A DNA stretch of 64,000 nucleotides from Botryosphaeria dothidea. Lineage: Eukaryota > Ascomycota > Dothideomycetes > Botryosphaeriales > Botryosphaeriaceae. Of this stretch, positions 24,044 through 35,261 are shown in pieces. The notes beneath the pieces are model-generated. The model was not told the DNA's origin, did not search any database, and worked only from the letters and a program-made list of their open reading frames with translations. A program made the position numbers and the translations under genes. Position 1 is the first letter of the stretch. Each line of letters opens with the position of its first letter. The stretch lies in the NCBI GenBank assembly GCA_011503125.2, contig WWBZ02000033.1:372001-436000 (forward strand). Direction: 5' to 3'.

Positions 24044-25631
24044 TCAGATAAGTTCCTGATGACCAACCTTCTGCGTACTAAGCCACCAGAGCGTGATCGC
24101 TTCAAGAACCGTCCTCACACTTGATACCACTCCGATGATGAATGGCATTAGTTGTCCCGTAGACCTGATGTCGTAAACGCCTGTGATCTCGGAGACAGCA
24201 ATGGTCTTCTCAATGAATGAAATAAAGCAGCCTATCAATGTCAAGACCAGAGTATGGAATGAGATAGAGATGCACTTTAAGGATAACCTGTTCTCACGGA
24301 ATCAGTGACTAATCTACAAAAATATTAGGAAATGCTTACGAAAGTTGGCCTTTGTTGTTCACTCCTGCTAAAGATGCACGAGAACTTTGATCACGCTCCA
24401 CGATAGACTTCAAATGTCTGCTGAACCGATCGTTCAGAGCGTGGTGATCTAATAGATGACCCAAAAACCCAAATGGGTCGAACGTCTCTTTAAGTCTTTC
24501 CGTGATCATCTGAGATTTCTGCTTCCAAACCGCTTCTCAAACTGTCAGGTTGATAATGGTAGTGTAGTATAACTTCTCCAGGACAAACAGGAAACGCGGT
24601 AAAACGAAGGCTGCCTGGAAGTAGAGCCAAACGCTCAGGATAGTCGTTGCGACCCTGAAAAAGATAATAAACCGAGAATTGGGGATCTGGGGACCAAAGA
24701 AGTACGCCGAGGAGTCGCAAGACCCTGCTCCATTCATGTCGTGTTCCGAAATCCAGGAGGACCACCATAGCCACATGCTGAAGCCGCTGAGGTAACAAAG
24801 TATAGTGGTTCTCCAGATAATACCAGACCATGTGAGTGAGGGATGGCGGAGGAAGTCAAGTTCTTCAATTCCAGTAGGCCGAAAGAGATTGTTACGAATA
24901 ATGAACAGTGTCAACCAGTATGCATGGAGTAAATTACGGAAAATTTGGAGCAAGGGATTAGAGCGAAAACGGTTGGCCAAGCTATTGATCCACCTTTGAT
25001 CTCTTATGGGGTTTCTTGTGGCGCGCTCTGGTGTGTTTTTGAAGAAGCTCGTTATCCACTTTTCTTCTTTTATGGAATTTTCTCTGGCGCGCTCCAGCAT
25101 GTTTTTAAAGAGGCTCGTTATCTTGCCCGAATGCTCTTTTTTAAAGCGGAGAATCGCCGTAGGCCTTAAAAGGAAAATGCGTAGTCCAAAAATAGACAAC
25201 ACCGTCAGCACAAACCCGAAACAAATCAGGACCATGATGTATGCCTCTAGAGGCTTTATTGCGTCTGCTAATACCGCGACCGTGAGGGCTATAAGTATAG
25301 CCAGAAGAAAAATGGAGTTTGCGCTATGGTTATCTGCGGCGGCAGCGGGATGAACGGTATTGGCGAACCAGGCAGAAAACCATTGTAGATAAACTCCAAG
25401 TCGGATACCGAGGCCAGAGAGGTCTGGATTTCCTTCGAAACCGGGGCAGCTTACTTTCCGCGGCCGGACGGACGAAGCTGTGCTGGACGATGAAGAGAAT
25501 ATAAAACACAATGAGAACAGAGAAGCGAAGATAATAAAGACGCAAAAATACCATGTTGAAGCAGTAAAGAACTCGCAATTGTGAGCGCCGAGTTTTGCGA
25601 ATGTCGGGTGTCTTTTGAGTCCTCGAGGCAA
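24044..25631 (-). CDS. Multi-pass fungal membrane protein with an in-frame TGA
   Basis: Uncharacterised integral membrane protein of a type common in filamentous ascomycetes. Exons 25631-24340 and 24287-24044 (52-nt GTAAGC...CAG intron). The N-part carries the hallmark CPGFEGNPDLSGLGIRLGVY followed by LQWFSAWFANTVHPAAAADNHSANSIFLLA, then about six more hydrophobic stretches; the C-end reads GVYDIRSTGQLMPFIIGVVSS. Frame arithmetic shows exon 1 continues in the same frame through a single TGA at 24537-24535, with 64 further sense codons before the intron. So either the protein stops early at 364 aa, losing its last helix, or the stop is recent, or a weak intron (for example a 66-nt GTCCTG...CAG) removes it. 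Function unknown. Confidence 0.75.
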
Positions 25632-26609
25632 CTCTCAGCCACAGAATTTTGCCAGCTGCATAGATAAGTAGACGGCTGATTGGCAAGCCACTCGGAGTCT
25701 CGCATGCGAGTCCGATGATGGTTTTCTCCCTCGCTGTGCGACGCTGTCGACGTATCCTATCAATCGTCAGAACGTGGTTACGGGCCCCACTTCCATGGTC
25801 TCAGCGCGTGGGTGCTATATTTTTTTTTTCTGCATGAATTGACCAGTTCGTGTGCGGCCAGCATCTTGTACACGTTTTAAACGAAGAGCTGATCAGTAGA
25901 GATGGAGCGCATGCAGGTTTGACTCTGCATGTTGCACGTCGATAGCCGCTGAGGGTACGAGACGTTGTGTACCGGGAGTTTTGCAAGCGCAAGTGCAAGG
26001 GCACAGACGGGGTTGAAGCATTTGTCCAGTGACTGATGTGTCAAGCTTTCAAGAACATTTCGGATCTCAACCTCTGGATGATGCGTGCCTACATCTCAAC
26101 GATAGCGGATGAGTGCTCGAGAGAAGAAGCTTGCAGCTGGCGCTTGAGACTGGACTGGGTGGGAGATGCGTAAAGCTGAGACGAGGCGTCCCCGCTCAGA
26201 CGGCGGTGACGACGAGCGGAATTACGATCTGCCCGAACCCCAGGCCTTCCTTATCGATAGGCGCCGTCATCGAAGCAGCCCTCATCCGAGTCTTCGTCGT
26301 TCCTCAGAGCTCATTGGCCGTCGTTGACGTTGGGTACTGGCGGCAAGATCGCGGGGCATCGTCGTCTTCTTGCGCGAAGCAGCGTTTTGGAACATCACGA
26401 GTGTTGAGGGCCTTTTCGCATCGGAAAAGCGATGGTGTTTCAGCCCTACCACGACGGCCACGCGTTGAGCAGGAGGGGCAACGTCAACCGCTAATCAAAA
26501 ACAAACCCCCAGCGTCCCTCTTCTCCATCCCTCCATCCCCTCTCTCCTGACCTCCAGACTACCTTCCTCCTTCCTCCCAGATACCCATTGAACCACCAAA
26601 TCTCACACA
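25632..26609. other. Divergent intergenic region upstream of APS kinase
   Basis: About 1 kb between two genes transcribed away from each other. An ORF at 26113-26550 has no recognisable content. A pyrimidine-rich CCCTC/TTCCTCC tract at about 26510-26580 just before the APS kinase start is typical of fungal core promoters. Confidence 0.5.
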
Positions 26610-27657
26610 ATGGCCACGTAAGTGCGCTCCCGTTCCGCTGCAAATATTTCCTTCTGCTCAGCCTGCCCCGCTTTCGGACCTTTCGCCGTCCCGCATTTTT
26701 GCTCTACCCACGACACCGGCTCAGCGCGCCCCAGACAGGAGCGCAGCAGCCGCAGAAGCATACCGAAGCTAATCCTCACTTTCGAACAACAGCAACATCA
26801 CCTGGCACCCCGGCCTCACTCGCAAGGAGCGTAGCGAGTACCGCAAGCAGAAGGGCTTCACCCTCTGGTTCACCGGCCTCTCCGCCTCCGGCAAGTCCAC
26901 CATCGCCACCGCCCTCGAGCAGCACCTGCTCCACCTCGGCTACGCCGCCTACCGCCTCGACGGCGACAACGTGCGCTTCGGCCTGAACAAGGACCTTGGC
27001 TTCTCCGAGAAGGACCGCAACGAGAACATCCGCAGGATAGGCGAGGTACGAGAGAAAAGCACCAAGCACCACCACTACAGCGGCGCGACTGCAAGCCTGG
27101 TTGAGAATGCTGGTGGGCAGGCAGAATGGCACCATCGCTCCGGAGCGTGAAAAGAGAAGGGCAAAATTCAGCCACGCCAACCCACCACCCCAATCCAGCC
27201 AGCCAAGCACGTCGCCCAGCACCGCGGCGCCCATCACGCAACCACCCACCCCCCATTACACAACCCCTCGACTAACCCGCTCCCACCAATGCAGGTCGCC
27301 AAGCTCTTCGCCGACAGCTCCACCATCGCCATCACCTCGTTCATCTCGCCCTACAAGGCCGACCGCGACTCGGCACGCGCCGTGCACGCCGCCGTGCCCG
27401 ACGGCAGCGCCGATGAGGCCCTGCCCTTCGTCGAGGTGTACGTGCAGATCTCGGTCGAGGACGCCGAGAAGCGCGACCCCAAGGGCCTGTACAAGAAGGC
27501 GCGCGCGGGCATCATCCCCGAGTTCACCGGCGTCAGCGCCCCCTACGAGGAGCCCGAGAACCCGGAGATCCTGATCAGGAGCGCCGAGACGCCCGTCGAG
27601 GAGGCCGTCGCGCAGATTGTCAAGTACCTGCAGGACAAGGGCTTGTTGAAGGCTTAG
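26610..27657 (+). CDS. MET14: Adenylyl-sulfate kinase (APS kinase)
   Basis: Phosphorylates adenosine 5'-phosphosulfate with ATP to PAPS, the second step of sulfate assimilation, in the cytosol. Exons 26610-26617 (only ATGGCCAC), 26793-27045 and 27295-27657 give 207 aa, the usual size. The P-loop is GLSASGKST, followed by [36 protein letters not shown], the APS-binding block, then [13 protein letters not shown] and [28 protein letters not shown]. All key residues are in place. The first exon of eight bases and introns of 175 and 249 nt make automatic annotation error-prone. MET14 is the yeast name; Aspergillus calls the step sD. Confidence 0.97.
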
Positions 27658-28676
27658 ACCTTAGAGCGGCGGAGAAAAAAGGCGGAAGAAAATGTGGTAT
27701 AGAAGTAAAAACGTGATGTGCGTTGATGCGGCCAGTGCTGCGGAATGTGAATAGGAAGACTTTGGTAGACTTGACCTATTATTTGTGCCTCTGTGGTTAG
27801 TAAATGACTTGCAGATAGAACCCCAAGAAAGTGCAGACAGGCGAATGAAACAGATATGAGAAGAGTTGAAAGCCATCCAATTCTATAAACGCTAAAACGC
27901 AAGACAATATAACCAAAACAGGCAGTAGAGGGTCTACGCCCTCCGTCAAAAGAGACACCAAGAGATAACCCAGACAAGATAACTGACGGCCGTTGAGCAA
28001 ATCGTGATGTCCACGTTTTGCGTGGACAATCAGAAAATGTTCATAGACGCAATCGAAGAGATAAACCAGACACAAAAGCCCGTAGCACGAACGTGCCCTC
28101 CTCATCCCTTCACTACTAAATTTTCTCTATGCACCAGCGGACTTCGTCTTCCCTACCTCCTTTCTCCCTTCCTCCATCTTCGGACAGAGAGAAGGAAAAA
28201 GGGAGGTGGTACTACAGCCCAAGCCAGAAGCACTCCAGAGAACGAAGAAAACCAAAGAAATCGACACGAGTCCCGGCAAAACCTTCAGGTTTCAACCGTG
28301 CCAAAGCAATTTCCCACGTGAGATAGGGAAAACAAACTTTGGAAGAGGCTTCTCACAGCCTCAAGATGGAAAGATCTTCGCGAGGACCCACGCGATCCCG
28401 TTCAATCAGACCGGTTTGCCAACAACAGTAGCACCACCCGTATGTGCACACCTCACATCCTGAAAGCAAGACTAGGACTGTCCGCGAACGTTTCAACAAG
28501 GGAATAAAAGAAAACGTTTGCCACGCGTCAAGATCAGCCGCTGCAAGGAGACGACGATGAAGGGTAAAGACAGTTGACGTAACCCCAAAGGAACTTTCAT
28601 CCCCCGTAGAGTTTGCGACGTCGTGTTTTCCCCGATGGACACACGCAGGGCACTGCTAACTGCCGAGGTCCCCCTG
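27658..28676. other. Convergent intergenic region, nothing recognised
   Basis: 3' flanks of the APS kinase gene and the Zn2Cys6 regulator. Short ORFs only. Confidence 0.4.
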
Positions 28677-31470
28677 TCAAGGGAACGACACCCCAGCGGG
28701 GCCAATCGAGCACAGCTGAGCGAGGATATCCTCGCCCAGGCTGTCCGGGCTGTTGTGCCCATCGCGCGCCGCGGCGCCGAAGCCGCTCCAATCAATGTCG
28801 AACTCACCACCCGTACCCCCTGCCACGCCTGGACCCATTCCGCCCGCATGGTTGGCTTGCCCCGCATTCGTCGACGAAGATTGCGTGCGCCCCGCATCAA
28901 CACCGTTGTTGGGCCCCGCGGTGCCGGGCAGAGAGCTGGCGCCGTACGTGCTGCCGCGCGGACGCTTGGTCTCGTGCTGGGTTGTGGATTGCGGGCGGTC
29001 CTTGAGGTGCCGTTTCGAGCCGCTTATGTTGTTGCGGTTCCAATTGCGGCCTTGCTGCTGCCAGCGCTGCTGCAGAGCAACGAGAAACTCCCGGGTGCGG
29101 CGAGCCGAGTCGTAGGATTGGGTTAGGTCTTCGAGAGCGCGGAAGCAGACGCTCAGCTGAGAGATGGCATTCTCAGCTGGAGTGTTGGCCAAGTTCTTGG
29201 GATTCGCGTTGCCGGCTCCAGTTCCGAGGAGCGGAGGCGTAGCACCGCGCTGCTTGGAACAAATGATGAAAATCAGGATGAGAGAGGTGGTGAAGATAAT
29301 AGAGACGGCATGAATGTTCATACGACGGAAGGTGTAGCGCTGCTCGTACAAGCGGAGAAGGTCGACGATGGCTGTTGAGGACTCTATGACCATCTGAAGA
29401 GCGTGCTGCGGGCCCGGTCCCTGAGGTGGCATCGGCTGGATGTAAGTTTTTGAGACGTATGGCCGGTGGATGTAGATCATCATCTGATGATAAAGCATAT
29501 GGAGCATCAAGACATGCGGAAGGTAGGCTGTTGTTGTATCATGGTAGTTTACCTGCAGGAGAGGCGGCAAGTTTGCCTTCCACTGGAACATCTGATCCGT
29601 GACCCTGTACGAGAGTAAATGGAGATCTTGTCTGGAGATATTGGAGACGCCGTAAAGAACGTGACCTAGAGGCTCCATGATCTCGCAAAGCTCAACTGAT
29701 GCTCTTGCTACCAGCTCGAGAGGAACCTGGTAGCACAAGGTAGGATCCGAGGCCATGGGAGTATTGGATCCGTAAGATACCCAAGCGCTCATGATGCCTT
29801 TAGCTGCATCCATGGTTGGCTTTTCGACCGCGATATCGCCGTTGTTTATCCTAACCGGCCTACCATAGTAGAATCCAGAGAGGTGATCCACAAGATAGGT
29901 GCCCCAAAACGTAGTGCGACGTATATCCGCTTCGGTCGCAGATATCTTGCCCTTTTTGACGTATTCGGTCATATCCAGATGTAGGCCGAGATCGAATGCA
30001 AGCCGCATAGCCATTCCACTGTATAACCAACCTCGCGCATCTCTCTTGCAAGCCATTTCATGGCCTCCCAGAATGACCAAGGCCTGTACAGTTGCTAGAC
30101 ACGGGCTGTCCATCTCCAGTTCCAAGAGAGCTTTAGCCCTGTCAGCGAAGTAGTCCGCCAGAGACTTGGGCCAGGTGACGAAATTGGGGTGGTAACGAGC
30201 ATCGAACGCAGCGCCGGCGGCGCACATGGCATTAGTCAGTACTTCGGAGTAGTAGCCGACATCTTTGCTCTGAATGCGCCACTCATCCCTGCCAATCCGG
30301 TACATTTTCTCATCCACGACGTGGAAAAAGGGGTCTTGCCAGGCGAAGTACAGATTTATCAGGTGCTCCTCAATAGCCGGGTCCACAGTCTTATCCAGAT
30401 TTGCAGCCTCCAATACATCCCGACCTTCCTTCCGGACGGATCTCCGAATCTGATGGTGGTCCGTATCCGGGAAGTCACAGAGGATGTTAGATGTGGCTCC
30501 ATAATATCGCAGGTGGCCATCCGGGGCAAGCTGTAGAGAGCCCATGCGGGTAGATATTTGCTTGATCAGCTCATCCTCGCTCTCATCGTCGGCATCGTCC
30601 GCAGAACTGTCGGTCAAGCCAGGATGAGGCTCGATGGTGGGAACCGGCTGAGATTGGGCAGGCACATTGTATGCTTGAGTCGTGGGCGGAGAGGTGAGGG
30701 TTTGCGTTGTGGGTGGCGAAGTGTATGCTTGAGTAGTAGGTGGAGAGGCGAACGGCTGACTCGCGGGAGGAGAAGTGAATGTCTGACTAGTCGGATTGAG
30801 GGAATCCGAGACAGGCGGCCTGGAGACAGAGGACGGGTCGACTCCAGTGTTGAAACCTTGGCTGACGCTACCAGCAGCGCCGAAGGGGGAATTCCACGAT
30901 TGGCCATCTAGAAAGTTCCAGTCAAATCCAGCGGGAACGAAGTCCAGTCCAGTCGGGCCATGGTCGGCGGCCGGATTCGCAGCAGCGAAGGTAGCAGATT
31001 TGATGCCTGAAGAGTTGGCAGCAGGCAGGCGCAACACGTCTAAGATACGGCTGAGGCTGGCAGCAGACTCCGGCTCCATAGGCGGTAGTTGCAGGCCATT
31101 ATTGAGGATGTGCTGGCTGAGCTGGTCCACTCTTGCAGATAGGATCTCGATGGCATTGCGCAGCGAAACTCTGGCGGGAAACGGTCAACGAGGTCGGGCT
31201 TTGGGGGACAGCAGGGCTGCAGATGCTCACCTCCTCTTGTCCTCGTCCTGCGAGTATTTGCACTCCCTCCCCTTTGCCTTGCATTTTTCACAGCTTGGCT
31301 GGCCGCCGTCACACTGAGACCGGTTAGCGACTGTCTGGGGGGCAGCAAGGCTCTGTGAGGCAAGCCTTGATCTTGGATTCACGGCATGCTAGACACGCGG
31401 TGGTGACGTGTCTCCTGGGCGGCTTGCGCTGTTGTGACTGCTGCTGCTTGGAGGGTTGCGCGGCGGGCAT
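28677..31470 (-). CDS. Zn2Cys6 transcription factor with fungal_trans domain
   Basis: Nuclear regulator. Exons 31470-31366, 31313-31231 and 31170-28677 give 893 aa. Splicing yields one C6 zinc cluster with exact CX2CX6CX6CX2CX6C spacing (ACLACRESKIK / CDGGQPSCEKCKAKGRECKY), then a heptad-like linker RNAIEILSARVDQLSQHI for dimerisation. A Pro/Thr-rich region (about residues 180-250) has four imperfect repeats of the SPPTTQ type. The fungal_trans middle homology domain spans roughly 330-560 (GWLYSGMAMRLAFDLGLHLDM, RRTTFWGTYLVDHLSGFYYGRP). An Asn/Gly-rich C-tail ends in an acidic-aromatic stretch (FDIDWSGFG) suitable for activation. Intron 1 (31365-31314) starts with GC, not GT. Target genes cannot be inferred; APS kinase next door is convergent, so co-regulation is not implied. 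Confidence 0.92.
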
Positions 31471-32466
31471 GCTGGCGGCCGCGGGGAGTCGAGTCGGCAG
31501 CAGGCACAGCAGCTGGACGGGGGTTTCGGAGCCGAGGCGGCGGGTGGGCTGGCTGTTGGCTGAGTGCCGCAGCGCGCTCGATTGGCGACGACAGAGAGCA
31601 GGGCGTGGGTGCGATTAGCCAGGCGACGAGCGATCCATGAGCTTGCAGCAGCGCGAAGAAGGACAATGGCAGAGGCCGCTCGGATTGCTGGCCGGGCAGA
31701 GAAAAGAAGCGGAGCTCCAGGCCCAAATTAGCGTCAACCTGTTTGTGCTGACGCCCCCCAGACACGATCCCCGCGTTCGTGTGGCAACGCCGCAGAGCGT
31801 TTTCCTTCAAAAGCCGACGCTCGTCTCCAATAATCCAGCCCGCGCGCCCCCGGCCCGATTTCGCACGCGCCGCCAGCTCCAGTCTCGGCTCCAGCTTGGA
31901 CCGCACCAGGGGGATGCGCCTGGAGAGAGCGAGTCGTGAGGTCTCGAGACCTCAATGCGCCCGTCACCTGCCTCCGCGCCCCAGACCTCGACGGACCCTG
32001 ATTCTCGCTCCGAGCAGCATCTTCGCTCCCGCCTGCGCGGCTCTGGCTCTCTTCCGCCCCAACGGCGAATAGGATGCCTTGGGTGCCGTATGACCGCCGC
32101 CCTGCGCGAGCGCTGCTTGGCGCGCGGTCTTCGGCCCAGCCCTCCAGTGCCCGACCCCACATGACGCCTCGAGTCTGCGCGTCCGGCGTCCAACTAGATC
32201 AACACTGAAATGCATTACATACCTTTGTACATACATTGGAGCCAGTACAGCATACACACGTAGTCGTACATGAAGCTGAGAGCCGCCAAAACGCCTGAAA
32301 ATGCAACATGTCCTCGTCATGCAGCTCCGCGTCCGAGAGCCGCTTCCAGTCAACGGTTCCCGCCAACCCACCTGTCAAGTATTGGAGAACGTGCGCCAAA
32401 AGTCCCTCTACCCACATGACCCATCCACCAACCCAATTACGATCCATGCAACGCCATTTTCCCACT
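31471..32466. other. GC-rich upstream region of the Zn2Cys6 gene
   Basis: About 1 kb of GC-rich DNA with overlapping open frames on both strands (31.4-32.2 kb), none of which looks like protein of a known family. I take it as promoter and long 5' leader of the regulator plus the 3' flank of the Hsp78 gene. Confidence 0.45.
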
Positions 32467-34851
32467 TCACGATGCCTCCGCAGACACCTGAAGACCAGTC
32501 TGGCCCTCGTTGATGCTTACGACGGCCGTCGTGTTGTTCCTCAGCTCTCCCCTAATGATCTTGTCCGCGAGGTTGTTACCAATCTCCCTAGAAATCAGTC
32601 TGTTGAGTGGTCTGGCACCAAACTTCGGATCGTAGCCCCTGTCGCAGAGCCATTGCTTGACGTCTTCTGGAACCTTCAAGGTGATTCTCCTGTCGTCAAG
32701 TCTCTGTTGAAGCTCTTTCAGTCGGATGTCGACAATATCCTTCAGTGCGTCCTTGGACAGCCGTCTGAAGATGATGAACTCGTCGAGACGGTTAAGGAAT
32801 TCAGGCGGGTAGTTTGCAGCCACAATGTCCATGACGGATTTCTTGACCTGCGGTGAGATCTCCCCGGTCTCAGCGTCGACTTGGTGCCTGTGAAGCATGT
32901 CATCTCCAACAATGACCTCGGCGCCGAGGTTCGACGTGAGGACGATGATTGTATTGCGGAAGTCGATCTTGTGACCCTGCGCGTCGGTCAAGAAACCCTC
33001 ATCAAGGACTTGCAGGAGTAAAGCCGAAATGTCGCGGTGTGCCTTCTCAAACTCGTCGAACAGGAGTATAGCGTATGGCTTGCGTCTGACTGCTTCAGTG
33101 AGTTGGCCGGCATCGTCGTACCCGACATATCCAGCTGGACTGCCAATTAGTCTGCTAACCGTGTGCTTCTCCTGAAACTCGCTCATGTCAAATCGAATCA
33201 CGGCTGTTTCAGTCGAGAAGAGAAATCCGGCCATCTTTTTGCACAACTCTGTCTTACCAACACCTGTGGGTCCCAGGAACATGAAGCTGGCAAGGGGACG
33301 GTTCTCACCGCTGAGACCTGCACGCTGCATACGAACAGCATTAGCGACAGCCGTTAAGGCCTCATCCTGTCCCTTGACAGACTGGCGTAGAATGTCCTCC
33401 ATGTGGATAAGCTTCTCCATCTCGCCAGACATCAGCTTGGTGACTGGAATACCCGTGGTTCGGCTGACAACGTTGGCAATGTCATCTGCAGTAACGGAGT
33501 CGTGCAGGAGACTGTCGGGAGACTTGCCCTTGTCGGCACCGTCTTTGGGAAGTCGCTGCTCCAGAGCCGGAATTGTTGAGTAACGAAGCTCACTAGCTTT
33601 GGCGAAGTTGCCCTCGCGCTGACTTTGCTCGAGCTCCAGCCTGGCCTTCTCCAGATCCTCCTTGATCTTCTTAATCTCCTCGATTCCGCGGCGTTCATTC
33701 TCCCATTTCTCATTCAGTTTCCCAAGCTCTTCTTTCTTGGCCTTGAGTTGCTCTTCCAGCTTCTCTCGCCTTTCTTTGCTAGCAATGTCATCTTCTTTCC
33801 TCAACGACTCCAATTCGATCTGGATAGTCATGATCTGCCTATCCAGCTCTTGAATGGTATCGGGCTTGCTCTCTTGTTGAAGCCGCAGAGCGCTTGCAGC
33901 CTCATCCACGAGGTCAATTGCCTTGTCTGGGAGGAAGCGGTCGGTGATGTAGCGGTTACTGTAGGTGGCAGCTGCCACAAGAGCACCGTCGGTAATTCGG
34001 ACACCATGGTGTACTTCGTAACGTTCCTTGATACCGCGTAGAATCGAGATTGTATCCGGTACAGTAGGTTCGCCAACGAGAATCGGTTGGAATCGCCGGG
34101 CGAGAGCCACGTCCTTTTCAATCTGTCGGTATTCATTCAGGGTGGTAGCTCCACAGCACTGCAGCTCTCCTCTAGACAGAGCAGGCTTGAGCAAATTGCT
34201 TGCGTCAATGCTACCCTCTGCCTTTCCGAGACCGAGTAGAGTGTGTAGCTCGTCGACGAAGAGGATGACCCCTCCCTCTGCTTTCTCCACCTCATTTAGA
34301 ACTTTCTTCAATCTTTCTTCAAAGTCGCCTCTGAACTTGGCTCCCGCAATTAGCGAACCGAGATCAAGCGAGATGACGCGCTTATTTTTGATTGACTCTG
34401 GGACATCGCCCCTCACAATTCGTTGTGCCAATCCTTCCAAAATCGCTGTCTTGCCTGTTCCCGCAGAGCCGATGAGGACCGGATTGTTCTTCGTTCTTCG
34501 AGACAAAATTTGGATGGTTCTATGGATTTCGGAGTCTCTGCCAATGACTGGATCTAATTTTCCATCCTTTGCTTTGGCTGTTAGGTCAATGCCGTATTGT
34601 TCCAGCGCGGGCTTCTCCTCCTCGCCGCCGCCCATATTCATGCGGTGGGTGCCGCCTGGAGGATGTGCTCGGCCATTGGCATAGTGTCTTATGGCGGTGA
34701 CAGGTCGGATGGCATTTGCACTGATACGCGATTGGGCGGCGATCGGTCGGGACAACGAAGAGAGCGGTCGAGCAAGCATTGGTCTAGCGGAGACATCGTG
34801 GACGGCTGTCGAGATTCGCCTCGCGGCGAGTCGAGCGCGTGATGGTAGCAT
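32467..34851 (-). CDS. HSP78: Mitochondrial Hsp78 disaggregase (ClpB-type Hsp100)
   Basis: Matrix AAA+ chaperone that, with mitochondrial Hsp70, dissolves aggregates and aids recovery from heat stress. Intronless, 794 aa. Residues 1-60 are Arg/Ser/Ala-rich with no acidic residue except one Asp, a mitochondrial presequence. As in Hsp78, the Clp N-domain is missing and the protein begins with [27 protein letters not shown]1 has Walker A GSAGTGKT and Walker [14 protein letters not shown] coiled-coil M-domain spans about residues 315-430 ([20 protein letters not shown]). NBD2 has GPTGVGKT and [11 protein letters not shown], then NRLDEFIIF and GARPLNR. The start fits family length. It shares a 410-bp divergent promoter with eEF1B, where a heat-shock-element-like array is visible. 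Confidence 0.97.
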   Translation of the reverse strand: MLPSRARLAARRISTAVHDVSARPMLARPLSSLSRPIAAQSRISANAIRPVTAIRHYANGRAHPPGGTHRMNMGGGEEEKPALEQYGIDLTAKAKDGKLDPVIGRDSEIHRTIQILSRRTKNNPVLIGSAGTGKTAILEGLAQRIVRGDVPESIKNKRVISLDLGSLIAGAKFRGDFEERLKKVLNEVEKAEGGVILFVDELHTLLGLGKAEGSIDASNLLKPALSRGELQCCGATTLNEYRQIEKDVALARRFQPILVGEPTVPDTISILRGIKERYEVHHGVRITDGALVAAATYSNRYITDRFLPDKAIDLVDEAASALRLQQESKPDTIQELDRQIMTIQIELESLRKEDDIASKERREKLEEQLKAKKEELGKLNEKWENERRGIEEIKKIKEDLEKARLELEQSQREGNFAKASELRYSTIPALEQRLPKDGADKGKSPDSLLHDSVTADDIANVVSRTTGIPVTKLMSGEMEKLIHMEDILRQSVKGQDEALTAVANAVRMQRAGLSGENRPLASFMFLGPTGVGKTELCKKMAGFLFSTETAVIRFDMSEFQEKHTVSRLIGSPAGYVGYDDAGQLTEAVRRKPYAILLFDEFEKAHRDISALLLQVLDEGFLTDAQGHKIDFRNTIIVLTSNLGAEVIVGDDMLHRHQVDAETGEISPQVKKSVMDIVAANYPPEFLNRLDEFIIFRRLSKDALKDIVDIRLKELQQRLDDRRITLKVPEDVKQWLCDRGYDPKFGARPLNRLISREIGNNLADKIIRGELRNNTTAVVSINEGQTGLQVSAEAS

Positions 34852-35261
34852 TTTGATGGCAGTATGTACAGAGGCGAGGTCGATTGACCGTATGGGTCAG
34901 GAGGGAATATAATATAGCATGACAGCTGCGGACACGGCACGAGATTAGAAGCGCGTTGCAGCGGGTCGATGCTTCGAGGAGCTTCGGCGATGACGATCTG
35001 TGCATGCGCCGGCGCACGCGAAGCTTGACAGCGCCACAAGTGCACCAGCCTCAGGCACCAACCACTGTCGGCCAGATGATGAGTCACCCAGCCACCACAC
35101 GGGCCGACGAGGCTCCGACGAAAGCGAAGGGCGGCAAAACGCAGTGGGGTTGCCTTTGGTTTTTCCCTCACATCTGCCCAATCTCCCCAAAACACCACTT
35201 CTTCTTTCTGCAACTCTTTTGATACCCACAGCCACACCACTTCCCTTCACACACATCCAAG
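34852..35261. promoter_or_regulatory. Shared divergent promoter of HSP78 and eEF1B
   Basis: Only 410 bases separate the two start codons, so the leaders and promoters must be packed here. The eEF1B side ends in a pyrimidine-rich tract (CTTCTTTCTGC...CTTTT, about 35190-35220) typical of strongly expressed translation genes. The HSP78 side holds the heat-shock-like array. Confidence 0.6.
34968..34985. promoter_or_regulatory. Heat-shock-element-like array upstream of HSP78
   Basis: Reading 34968-34985: GAT-gc-TTC-ga-GGA-gc-TTC, i.e. four alternating GAA/TTC-type pentamer units in register with two single-base mismatches. It lies about 117 bases upstream of the HSP78 start. Hsf1 binds at least three such units, and HSP78 is a known Hsf1 target in yeast. 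Confidence 0.4.

Noticed and set aside
26776..27256. Minus-strand open frames over APS kinase exon 2 and intron 2
   Set aside because: Antisense of a GC-rich coding exon plus intron; Trp/Gly/Val-rich translation without motifs.
31379..32371. Several overlapping 100-175 codon frames in the Zn2Cys6 upstream region
   Set aside because: All frames on both strands are open because of high GC; the part from 31366 to 31470 is explained by the regulator's first exon in a different frame.
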